DNA from: [Leptolyngbya] sp. JSC-1
Lineage (GTDB): Bacteria > Cyanobacteriota > Cyanobacteriia > Elainellales > Elainellaceae
Assembly: GCA_000733415.1 (NCBI GenBank)
Contig: KL662191.1
Location: forward strand, 1,980,656 to 1,991,856
Reading direction: 5' to 3'
DNA: 11,201 nucleotides
The position numbers and the translations under genes were made by a program. A model generated the notes under the pieces. That model saw only the letters and a list, made by a program, of their open reading frames with translations, was not told the DNA's origin and made no database searches. This document shows positions 6,431-11,201 of this stretch, one piece after another (position 1 is the stretch's first letter; each line of letters begins with the position of its first letter).

Positions 6431-7822
6431 TCATGCCATAACATAGGGCACCTCAATTCCGCCTATCGTGACAAAATCTACTTGCACAAAGTCTTTGGCG
6501 TTGATTTGCTTGCGCTGGATTCCTTCCAATACGGCAAGTTTTTGTGCGCCTGCATAGATACCCAAGTTTTTGCCTTCTTGTTGGAAGTCGAGAATCTCAT
6601 ATTTCATTGCTCCGCTCAAACCGAGCTTGTCAACGCCATCGTTGTAGTCTTTGATCAGATCCACACCCCGTTCTGGATCCAGCACAAAGGTATCGCGCCC
6701 AGAACCGCCGATATGAACATCCCGACCAGCTCCACCGTAGGTGATGTCGTTACCGATGCCGCCATTGAGGGTGTCGCCACCCAGTCCACCGACTAGGGTG
6801 TCATGTCCGCCTTTACCGAGAAGCGTGTCGTTGCCTGCATCACCGTAGAGAATACCGCTGAGGTTGCGTCCCACCAGTTGCTCACTCTGCTGATTGCCCT
6901 GCACCATTGGGAGACTAAATTGGTTGATGGGCCGGTCTGGGAGAGGGCCACCGCCGCCGGTTCCACCCTCGCCAGCAAAGGTGTTGAAATCGACACGATA
7001 TTCGGCTCTGGCTCGTTTGTTGCCGCCGCCTTCTGCGATCAGGGTTTGCCCTTCTGGTCCAACCACAGCACCACTCCGCGTCGTGACTCGCCCCAGCAGC
7101 GCATCGTAGTTTAGCGGCGCAAACAAGCCCAGATCATCTGACCCCAAAAAGGGTAAGTTGAAGTCCTGATCCATCACATAGAGGTCGATTTTGTGCTGCC
7201 TGCGATTGATGTCTACATTCTTGCCAACATTAAAGTTAGGTTGAATGTCGTCATTGTCTGAGAAGACGCGGCTGCTGTTGGGTAGCCCTCCTGAGCCAAT
7301 TAGCAGCAGATCAGGCTCGTTGATGTAAGTCCCCATGTAAAAGTCGGCTTTATGCGCATTGGGCAAGAAGAAATTCCGGTCGTCAAATTGCTCCAGGGCT
7401 GTCACTCGCTTCATGGTTACGCCGAGGTGGGCGCGGGTGATGTTGCTGGTGTTGATGGACAGTTCGTAGTTCGTGGTGGGCGTGGAGTTGGTGCCCTTGG
7501 TGACTTGAAGGAAGTACTCACCAGCAGGAAGATACTTTGAATTCACCAGCTCGCTAACCTGATTGCCTCTTCTGTTGGAGGTTTTGAGGTCAATCAATGC
7601 GCCAGAGTCCCTTGTCATGAGTTTTAGATCTAAATCACCGCCTTTGGGAGCCAGCAGAGCCGAGAGCTTGGCAGGGCGGTCGAGCCGAATTTTGTAGGTA
7701 TCTGCCGAATCGTTGCCTCCAACAGAACCTTTCAGAACAGCATTTTTGACTGTGGTGCCAACAATGGTGAGATTAGTTGAATTCGGAGTATTGTTGGGTT
7801 CGATATCATCATTGGTTGTCAT
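6431..7822 (-). CDS. RTX1: PPC-domain hemolysin-type calcium-binding protein
   Basis: This 463-residue protein is probably secreted and calcium-binding. Residues 17-124 look like a bacterial pre-peptidase C-terminal (PPC) domain, with the core DTYKIRLDRPAKLSALL and YFLQV. Residues 130-280 include ADFYMGTYIN, NDDIQPNF and IDLYVMDQDF followed by GSDDLG, a pattern like a C2 domain (inference). A Gly-rich linker (284-293) leads to six RTX nonapeptides of GGxGxDxxx type (327-380, coded at 6683-6844), including GDAGNDTLL and GGSGRDTFV. The tail (381-463) has the common post-RTX segment LIKDYNDGVDKL. There is no N-terminal signal peptide, which fits type I secretion through a C-terminal signal, but no type I transporter gene is nearby. 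The start has AAGGAG eight bases upstream, the same layout as RTX2. No catalytic domain was seen, so a structural, adhesive or surface-layer role is as likely as toxicity. Confidence 0.88.
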   Translation of the reverse strand: MTTNDDIEPNNTPNSTNLTIVGTTVKNAVLKGSVGGNDSADTYKIRLDRPAKLSALLAPKGGDLDLKLMTRDSGALIDLKTSNRRGNQVSELVNSKYLPAGEYFLQVTKGTNSTPTTNYELSINTSNITRAHLGVTMKRVTALEQFDDRNFFLPNAHKADFYMGTYINEPDLLLIGSGGLPNSSRVFSDNDDIQPNFNVGKNVDINRRQHKIDLYVMDQDFNLPFLGSDDLGLFAPLNYDALLGRVTTRSGAVVGPEGQTLIAEGGGNKRARAEYRVDFNTFAGEGGTGGGGPLPDRPINQFSLPMVQGNQQSEQLVGRNLSGILYGDAGNDTLLGKGGHDTLVGGLGGDTLNGGIGNDITYGGAGRDVHIGGSGRDTFVLDPERGVDLIKDYNDGVDKLGLSGAMKYEILDFQQEGKNLGIYAGAQKLAVLEGIQRKQINAKDFVQVDFVTIGGIEVPYVMA

Positions 7823-8054
7823 GATTGAATCTCCTTAATAAATCGCATTGGTGTAGCGCCCTGAGATGGCTGTACGTATCCAGTCTTCCAAAGGGAGCTA
7901 GGGAGCAGAAAGCAGCACGAATAGGCTCCACGGTTCCAGCAGCATCGTGAATGCAATGAGACTAGCAATTGAAAAACTTAGGTTGAGGGTTGAATGACCC
8001 TTACTGCAAGGCGTAGAGGAATTGAATTAGTTGCTCTCGTTGCCTGACTTTTCT

Positions 8055-8083
8055 ACGATATCCAGGCAGCAGCGATTTGTCAT
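8055..8083 (-). promoter_or_regulatory. Candidate RTX1 promoter
   Basis: On the minus strand ATGACA (8078-8083) and TATCGT (8055-8060) are separated by 17 bases, a good fit to a sigma-70 -35/-10 pair. The whole promoter lies in the 47-bp run identical in both copies. Transcription from it would give a leader of about 225 bases before the RTX1 ATG. Confidence 0.5.
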
Positions 8084-8094
8084 TACAGGAAAAC

Positions 8095-8144
8095 TGGGGA
8101 ATTTCTTGCACCCCAACTTGGGGAAAGTTGGGGAAAGTTGGGGA
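8095..8144. repeat. TGGGGA boxes with 10-bp period, copy A
   Basis: TTGGGGAAAG occurs at 8118-8127 and 8128-8137, with TTGGGGA at 8138-8144 and a further TGGGGA at 8095-8100. An inverted half, CCCCAA, stands at 8111-8116. The boxes lie just upstream of the candidate RTX1 promoter at one helical turn spacing, as expected of activator sites. An equivalent set is found upstream of RTX2. Confidence 0.7.
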
Positions 8145-8184
8145 TGGACTTGAGAAAGTAGCCTTACAGAAAAAACTGTCTGGG

Positions 8185-8448
8185 TTACTCGTAGTGATAT
8201 TTGCAGGCAACGATAACAATATCGGTATCCGTCACTTTGTAGATCAGACGGTGTTCATCACTGATGCGTCGTGACCAGTAGCCACTGTACTCATGTTTTA
8301 AGGCTTCTGGTTTCCCCAAACCTGAAAAGGGTGAACGGTCAATGTCTTTAATCAGCGTAACGATTTTTTGGTGAATCTTTTTGTCTAGCGCCGCCCATGC
8401 ATTGAAATCCTCAAATGCAGAGGCTTCAAAGCTAATCCGCCGACTCAT
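8185..8448 (-). CDS. YoeB/Txe-type mRNA endonuclease toxin
   Basis: This 87-residue protein matches the YoeB family of type II toxins, which cut mRNA on the ribosome. The segments GKPEALKHEYSGYWSRRIS and DEHRLIYKVTD align with E. coli YoeB. The residues matching its catalytic set are present: Glu48 in KPEAL, Arg67 in EHRLIY, and His85-Tyr86 in the C-terminal CKYHYE. Length is normal for the family (about 84). The ATG overlaps the antitoxin stop by four bases (ATGA), with GAGGAG five bases upstream, so the pair is translationally coupled. All key residues are intact, so it is predicted active and held in check by the upstream antitoxin. Confidence 0.93.
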   Translation of the reverse strand: MSRRISFEASAFEDFNAWAALDKKIHQKIVTLIKDIDRSPFSGLGKPEALKHEYSGYWSRRISDEHRLIYKVTDTDIVIVACKYHYE

Positions 8449-8669
8449 TCAAACTCCTCAAGGTTGACCTCAACCAGGTCTGTGCCGTTTTCAGCATGTT
8501 CTATTGCCCGCAGCAGTCGGTTCCGATTTGCCTCTGATTTCGAGAGGTATGCAGTTTCGTCAACCTCATAGACGACAATTTCGATTTCCTTATCTTGAAA
8601 CAGGGTTTTAAGCGACTCCAAAAAGCGCTGATCAAGATCCCTGGCATTCAGACGATAGGAGGATTGCAT
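8445..8669 (-). CDS. Type II antitoxin paired with YoeB-like toxin
   Basis: This antitoxin of about 74 residues lies directly upstream of the toxin and overlaps it by four bases. The C-terminal LLRAIEHAENGTDLVEVNL is typical of the toxin-binding tail of YefM/RelB-type antitoxins. The N-terminal part (YRLNARDLDQRFLESLKTLF, then IEIVVYEVDETAYL) differs from canonical E. coli YefM. The open frame can begin at a TTG at 8678, but the ATG at 8669 is preferred, with a weak and close AAGG upstream. It is expected to bind and neutralise the toxin and to repress its own promoter. Confidence 0.88.
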   Translation of the reverse strand: MQSSYRLNARDLDQRFLESLKTLFQDKEIEIVVYEVDETAYLSKSEANRNRLLRAIEHAENGTDLVEVNLEEFE

Positions 8670-8698
8670 GGCCTTCAAACTACAGTGTGATTGCCTTC

Positions 8699-8734
8699 AT
8701 TATAGTCAGTCTGTACCTGTTCACGAGATACAGA
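8699..8734 (-). promoter_or_regulatory. Toxin-antitoxin promoter and possible operator
   Basis: A perfect TATAAT lies on the minus strand at 8699-8704, 29 bases before the antitoxin ATG. No good -35 box is present at 16-18 bp. A 6-bp inverted repeat, TCTGTA (8710-8715) and TACAGA (8729-8734), flanks the -35 area and could be the autoregulation operator. Confidence 0.5.
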
Positions 8735-8763
8735 TCAGTTGAGTTTGCTGATGTTCGGGTCAG

Positions 8764-9279
8764 TCAGAATATTTGGGTCAAGCCTGGAGAATCAATGGGA
8801 TAAAACTCCACGATCAGGGTTTCACCAACAGCTAATGCGTCCCATGCACGGGTAGCCGCTTGTAAACGCCGTCTGATCCGCTCTATATCCTGATGGGTCA
8901 AAGATTGCGGTACGGCAACCTGACGCTGCTGGCAGGTGATTTGCAAAATCTCCCAGAAATTCTCGCTGGGTTGAAACCCATTCCACATTTCGGCTTGAAA
9001 GCATTCCACCAATGATTCTGCTTGCAATGCCTCGGTTAAGTCAGGCAGATTGAAGTCCGCTGCATCCCACGGGGGAGCCGAGTTGGGAAACCCGACACCG
9101 AGCGCCAGAATTCCCCAAAACCCTTGCTGTAAATGCAGCGACTCTTCCACGACATAATGAACCAGATCATGCGGTAGAATCCCCTGCTTCGGCATCGGAC
9201 AACGGGTAGAAGTGCCATCATCGCGAATGCATTCCAGCCAATCCGGCTTTCCAGAATGTTTAGTAAATCGAATTTGCAT
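8764..9279 (-). CDS. Hypothetical protein with HDLxHYxVE motif
   Basis: The function of this 171-residue protein is not known. The N-terminal MQIRFTKHSGKPDWLECIRDD, then HDLVHYVVEE (residues 37-46) and GFWGILALG (53-61), recall a family of bacterial hypothetical proteins of similar size. The two His and the Glu in HDLxHYxVE could bind metal, but this is inference only. The C-terminal half is Gln- and Arg-rich with a predicted helix (DIERIRRRLQAATRAWD), followed by a beta-like TLIVEFYPI. There is no signal peptide or membrane segment. The start is well supported: GAGG lies seven bases before the ATG. It ends 94 bases before the antitoxin start and has the same direction, but the antitoxin has its own -10 box, so the two are probably separate units. 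Confidence 0.8.
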   Translation of the reverse strand: MQIRFTKHSGKPDWLECIRDDGTSTRCPMPKQGILPHDLVHYVVEESLHLQQGFWGILALGVGFPNSAPPWDAADFNLPDLTEALQAESLVECFQAEMWNGFQPSENFWEILQITCQQRQVAVPQSLTHQDIERIRRRLQAATRAWDALAVGETLIVEFYPIDSPGLTQIF

Positions 9280-9333
9280 CGCTTCACCTCAGTGCTGATA
9301 CAGCCTTTTTCAGGCTAATGAAGTACGAAAAAC

Positions 9334-9376
9334 GGGGTGCAGTGCCCCTGCGTGGGGGCGAAGCCCCCACACCCCC
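9334..9376. repeat. GC-rich hairpin repeat
   Basis: GTGGGGGC (9352-9359) and GCCCCCAC (9363-9370) form a perfect 8-bp stem with a GAA loop. The outer GGGGTG and CACCCC can extend the pairing with an internal loop. The form is that of dispersed REP-like hairpins found in many genomes. It lies between RTX2 and the hypothetical gene and could end or stabilise the RTX2 transcript. Confidence 0.65.
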
Positions 9377-9418
9377 TATACCTCACATGAGTGAAAAACG
9401 CTGTAAATAAGTAACCTG

Positions 9419-9491
9419 ATTAAACGGTAGATGCAGTGCAGGCATCTTGCCCGCACCAGCGTCTCGCTGGCACTACGGATCTTCAAATTGA
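9419..9491 (-). repeat. 73-bp dispersed repeat, copy R2 (inverted to R1)
   Basis: This is the inverted partner of the repeat at 6327-6399. It is 20 bp past the stop of the RTX2 gene. This copy keeps two clear stem-loops: CCAGCG/CGCTGG around a TCT loop, and GTGCaGGCA facing TGCCcGCAC. R1 has lost the first of these through substitutions on both arms. Confidence 0.8.
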
Positions 9492-9511
9492 TTATGTTGA
9501 GCTACAAGGCT

Positions 9512-10408
9512 CTAAACCAAACTAAAGTCGGCAGCAGAGAAGTTCGCCAGATTGTTGATGCCGTTTTGCCCTGCCTGGTTCGTTAGATTTGCCAAAATGG
9601 TAAATTTGCCGCCGCCAGCTAGATCTTCAGAGTAGACCAAGCGGTTGATCCCTTGGGTCAGATTGTGATAGGTAAAGACTCCTGCTTTTGCTGTGATGTT
9701 TGGGTTATCGGCAATTGCTTGGGCAGCAGAGCCAGCATTGGCGAAGGGGTCGAGCAACACAATCGCATTGCCATCGGCAGCGAGTTCTGCGGCATTGCCT
9801 TGCTGAAAGTTGAGCGACGCAATGCCTAAGTCTTGACCTTTCAGGGCAAATTTGTCGCTGCCAATTTCGTAATCGGTGATTATGTCTGGCTCAGGGGTCG
9901 CGAAGGGATTACCTAGATACAGGAAGGTATCCCGCCCTGCTCCGCCGGTCATGGTATCAACGCCGTTTCCACCCACAAGGGTATCTTCACCTGCTTGACC
10001 CAAGAGGGTATCAGCCCCGTCACCACCGCTGAGCCAATCATTTCCGTCTCCACCATTCAGTGAGTCATCACCAGCATTGCCAGCGATTAGATCATGCCCG
10101 CGCTCACCAAAGATTGTGTCGTTTCCGTTGCCGCCGAATGCTAGATCATTGCCGTTACCCAACCGGATAAAATCGTCTCCACCTTGGCCTAGCACAATGT
10201 CATCACCGCCTTTGGTGTTGACCTGATTATTGCGGTTGCTGCCGATGTGAATATCGGTTTTACGAGAACCGTTGAATGTTCTGCCTCTAGAGGGTTTGAT
10301 CAGGTTCGCTGCTTCCAAAATATCAAGAACTTGAACGACTGTATTTTCAGCCTCTTCAACAGAGAGTGGATTGTTAGCCAGAATATTGAGTGAACGACGA
10401 ATTACCAT
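9512..10408 (-). CDS. RTX2: hemolysin-type calcium-binding protein
   Basis: This 298-residue protein is probably secreted and calcium-binding. Residues 1-50 form a helical N-terminal region (MVIRRSLNILANN, then VVQVLDILEAANLI). About eleven RTX nonapeptides follow (residues 65-163, coded at 9920-10216), such as GGNGNDTIF, GGDGNDWLS and GGAGRDTFL. The post-RTX region contains DIITDYEIGSDKFAL and ends in NFSAADFSLV, a tail often seen in cyanobacterial RTX proteins and likely to carry the type I secretion signal. There is no N-terminal signal peptide. The frame is open to an ATG at 10492, but the ATG at 10408 is chosen because AAGGAG lies eight bases upstream, exactly as for RTX1; the 28 extra residues (MKRRLASPLL...) are not family-like. 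It shares RTX architecture and the duplicated upstream block with RTX1, but lacks the PPC and C2-like parts. Confidence 0.87.
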   Translation of the reverse strand: MVIRRSLNILANNPLSVEEAENTVVQVLDILEAANLIKPSRGRTFNGSRKTDIHIGSNRNNQVNTKGGDDIVLGQGGDDFIRLGNGNDLAFGGNGNDTIFGERGHDLIAGNAGDDSLNGGDGNDWLSGGDGADTLLGQAGEDTLVGGNGVDTMTGGAGRDTFLYLGNPFATPEPDIITDYEIGSDKFALKGQDLGIASLNFQQGNAAELAADGNAIVLLDPFANAGSAAQAIADNPNITAKAGVFTYHNLTQGINRLVYSEDLAGGGKFTILANLTNQAGQNGINNLANFSAADFSLV

Positions 10409-10527
10409 AAGTAGGTCTCCTTGTGAGTGATGAGTGAGGGTTTGCCCCCTCAAATTCCTTACGAGTAGGGGACTTGCGAGCCGTCGCTTCAATTACTCGT
10501 TCTGAACTACCCCCAGGGGCAGGAACT
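10409..10527 (-). promoter_or_regulatory. RTX2 leader with inverted repeats
   Basis: Between the RTX2 ATG and the duplicated block are ACGAGTA (10461-10467) and TACTCGT (10494-10500), a perfect 7-bp stem with a 26-base loop. GAGGG/CCCTC lies nearer the start, and CCCC-A-GGGG is near 10510. They could fold the leader of the mRNA. This segment has no counterpart upstream of RTX1. Confidence 0.35.
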
Positions 10528-10690
10528 GAGGGCTAGGGATTTGGAGCAGCACGAACAGGCTCCACGGCTCCAGCAGCATCGTGAATGCAATGAAACTAGC
10601 GGTTGGAAAAACTTAGTTGAGCGGTTAAATGGCCCTTTACTGCAAGGCTCAGAGGAATTGGATGAGTTGCTCTCGTGGCCTGACCTTCTT

Positions 10691-10719
10691 ACGATATCCA
10701 GGCAGCAGCGATTTGTCAT
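10691..10719 (-). promoter_or_regulatory. Candidate RTX2 promoter
   Basis: The minus strand has ATGACA (10714-10719), 17 bases, then TATCGT (10691-10696), identical to the RTX1 candidate. The predicted leader is about 275 bases before the ATG at 10408. Confidence 0.5.
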
Positions 10720-10730
10720 TACAGGAAAAC

Positions 10731-10780
10731 TGGGGAGTTTTTGTCTCCTAACTTGGGGAAAACTGGGGAAAATTGGGGAA
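10731..10780. repeat. TGGGGA boxes with 10-bp period, copy B
   Basis: TTGGGGAAAA (10753-10762), CTGGGGAAAA (10763-10772) and TTGGGGAA (10773-10780) repeat exactly every 10 bp. A further TGGGGA lies at 10731-10736, next to the -35 box. The spacer bases differ from copy A (AAAA in place of AAAG), while the TGGGGA core and period are kept. Confidence 0.7.
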
Positions 10781-10900
10781 TCAATACCAATTAATCTCTA
10801 ATGAAACCTAAAAACAATCCGCAAAGCCCGGAGAATCAGGAACTTTTCCGGTAGCCTCAAAATAGAGCGGTTGTCTTATTCGAGTCAGTTCCCTATTGAC

Positions 10901-11201
10901 ATGGAATTAGAGCAAGCGATCGACCTGATCAACGCCGCACTGGTGGTACGGGAAGGCAGGTCCCTCACCGATGCGGAAGTGGCAATTGTCACAGGTGCTT
11001 GGCAAGGACAAACCTACAGCGCGATTGCTGCAGCATCGGGCTACAGCTTGAGCTACCTCTCTACCGATATTGGTCCTGCCTTCTGGCGACGCCTGAGTCA
11101 TGCTTTGGGTGAGAAGGTAAGTAAGACCAATGTTCGCTCAGTAGTCGAGCGGCACGGTAGGCAGATAAGGGACAGAGGTAGGGGAGATAGGGGAGATAGG
11201 G
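10901..11201 (+). CDS. N-terminal helical/HTH-like domain of a STAND-type protein (3' partial)
   Basis: One hundred codons are visible before the window ends. The start MELEQAIDLINAALVVREG, then LTDAEVAIVTGAWQGQTYSAIAA, then FWRRLSHALGEKVSKTNV fit the N-terminal domain that in cyanobacteria precedes NB-ARC, TIR-like or WD40 parts (the vMAP N-terminal, HTH-like domain). It is thought to act in effector association in conflict systems. After this domain the frame enters a short repeat coding RGD units, the usual place of a variable linker before the ATPase. No Shine-Dalgarno sequence stands before the ATG at 10901; an in-frame TTG at 10871 is an alternative. The gene is a likely paralogue of the one at the left edge, which lacks exactly this part in the window. 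The 99 bp before it show no clear promoter. Confidence 0.75.
   Translation, partial: MELEQAIDLINAALVVREGRSLTDAEVAIVTGAWQGQTYSAIAAASGYSLSYLSTDIGPAFWRRLSHALGEKVSKTNVRSVVERHGRQIRDRGRGDRGDR
11173..11201 (+). repeat. In-frame 9-bp tandem repeat (AGGGGAGAT)
   Basis: AGGGGAGAT repeats at least twice and continues to the window edge. The unit is three codons long, so each copy adds Arg-Gly-Asp without breaking the frame. The GGGGAGAT unit resembles short tandem repeats also found between cyanobacterial genes. Confidence 0.75.

Larger units (their letters stand above)
7895..8146 (-). promoter_or_regulatory. Duplicated RTX upstream block, copy A
   Basis: This block of about 250 bp upstream of RTX1 is homologous to 10528-10781 upstream of RTX2, in the same orientation relative to the gene. 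The longest identical run is 47 bp (8054-8100), and another of 25 bp lies at 7935-7959. Reading frames are not conserved between copies: indels and different stops appear, although a short minus-strand peptide, SLLPGYRRKVRQREQLIQF, is mostly shared. It is best seen as a control region plus transcribed leader. The rest of 7823-8184 holds only the ribosome site and the toxin 3' flank. Confidence 0.8.
10528..10781 (-). promoter_or_regulatory. Duplicated RTX upstream block, copy B
   Basis: This is the second copy of the block at 7895-8146. Shared identical runs are 10690-10736 (47 bp) and 10569-10593 (25 bp); the rest is roughly 80-85% similar by eye with small indels. The plus-strand open frame at 10541-10801 is broken by a stop in copy A, so it is not taken as a gene. 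Confidence 0.8.

Noticed and set aside
6332..6796. 154-residue plus-strand frame
   Set aside because: It runs antisense through the RTX1 3' end; the minus-strand frame has clear RTX repeats.
8001..8219. 72-residue minus-strand open frame in block A
   Set aside because: It overlaps the toxin 3' end and the boxes, has no ribosome site seen, and only its last part is shared with block B, where it stops earlier; kept only as a finding.
10541..10801. 86-residue plus-strand open frame within upstream block B
   Set aside because: The homologous block A has an in-frame stop at the matching place and indels that break the frame, so coding is not conserved.
1..11201. tRNA, rRNA or riboswitch genes
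   Set aside because: No cloverleaf, CCA end, rRNA motif or known riboswitch core was recognised by eye on either strand.

Overview
The window looks like chromosomal DNA from a filamentous cyanobacterium. The evidence is a STAND ATPase of the cyanobacterial NB-ARC/WD40 type, a second gene starting with the helical domain that usually precedes such ATPases, two hemolysin-type (RTX) calcium-binding proteins with typical cyanobacterial domain mixes, a YoeB-type toxin-antitoxin pair, and several short tandem or dispersed repeats of cyanobacterial style. No perfect HIP1 site (GCGATCGC) was noticed, only near matches, so the genus cannot be given. All statements come from reading the sequence; no database search was made.

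Layout. (1) 3-3209 (+): the 3' part of a large NB-ARC ATPase with 14 WD40 repeats; its N terminus lies outside the window. (2) 3295-5920 (-): a short isopropylmalate-synthase/HMGL-like enzyme with altered active-site motifs, preceded by a Tat-exported flavin amine oxidase. (3) 5921-6430: a 510-bp non-coding stretch with 11-bp phased repeats, a 15-bp tandem duplication, a MITE-like element with 11-bp perfect terminal inverted repeats, and one copy of a 73-bp dispersed repeat. (4) 6431-7822 (-): RTX protein 1 (PPC domain, C2-like middle, six RTX nonapeptides). (5) 7823-8184: its upstream region. (6) 8185-8669 (-): antitoxin and toxin. (7) 8764-9279 (-): a conserved-looking hypothetical protein with an HDLxHYxVE motif. 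(8) 9280-9511: a GC-rich hairpin and the second, inverted copy of the 73-bp repeat. (9) 9512-10408 (-): RTX protein 2; its start is moved inward here on ribosome-site evidence. (10) 10409-10900: its upstream region and the space before the next gene. (11) 10901-11201 (+): the 5' end of a second STAND-type gene, running off the edge through an in-frame 9-bp repeat.

How the parts relate. Seven minus-strand genes sit between two same-direction STAND-type genes, one lacking its 5' end and one its 3' end in this window. The most notable non-coding signal is a block of about 250 bp present upstream of both RTX genes in the same orientation. It has a 47-bp identical core containing a candidate promoter and is topped by TGGGGA boxes spaced 10 bp apart. 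The two RTX genes may therefore be co-regulated from duplicated control regions with long leaders. The same genes are followed by the two 73-bp repeats, in opposite orientations, which bound a block of about 3 kb holding RTX1, the toxin-antitoxin pair and the hypothetical gene.
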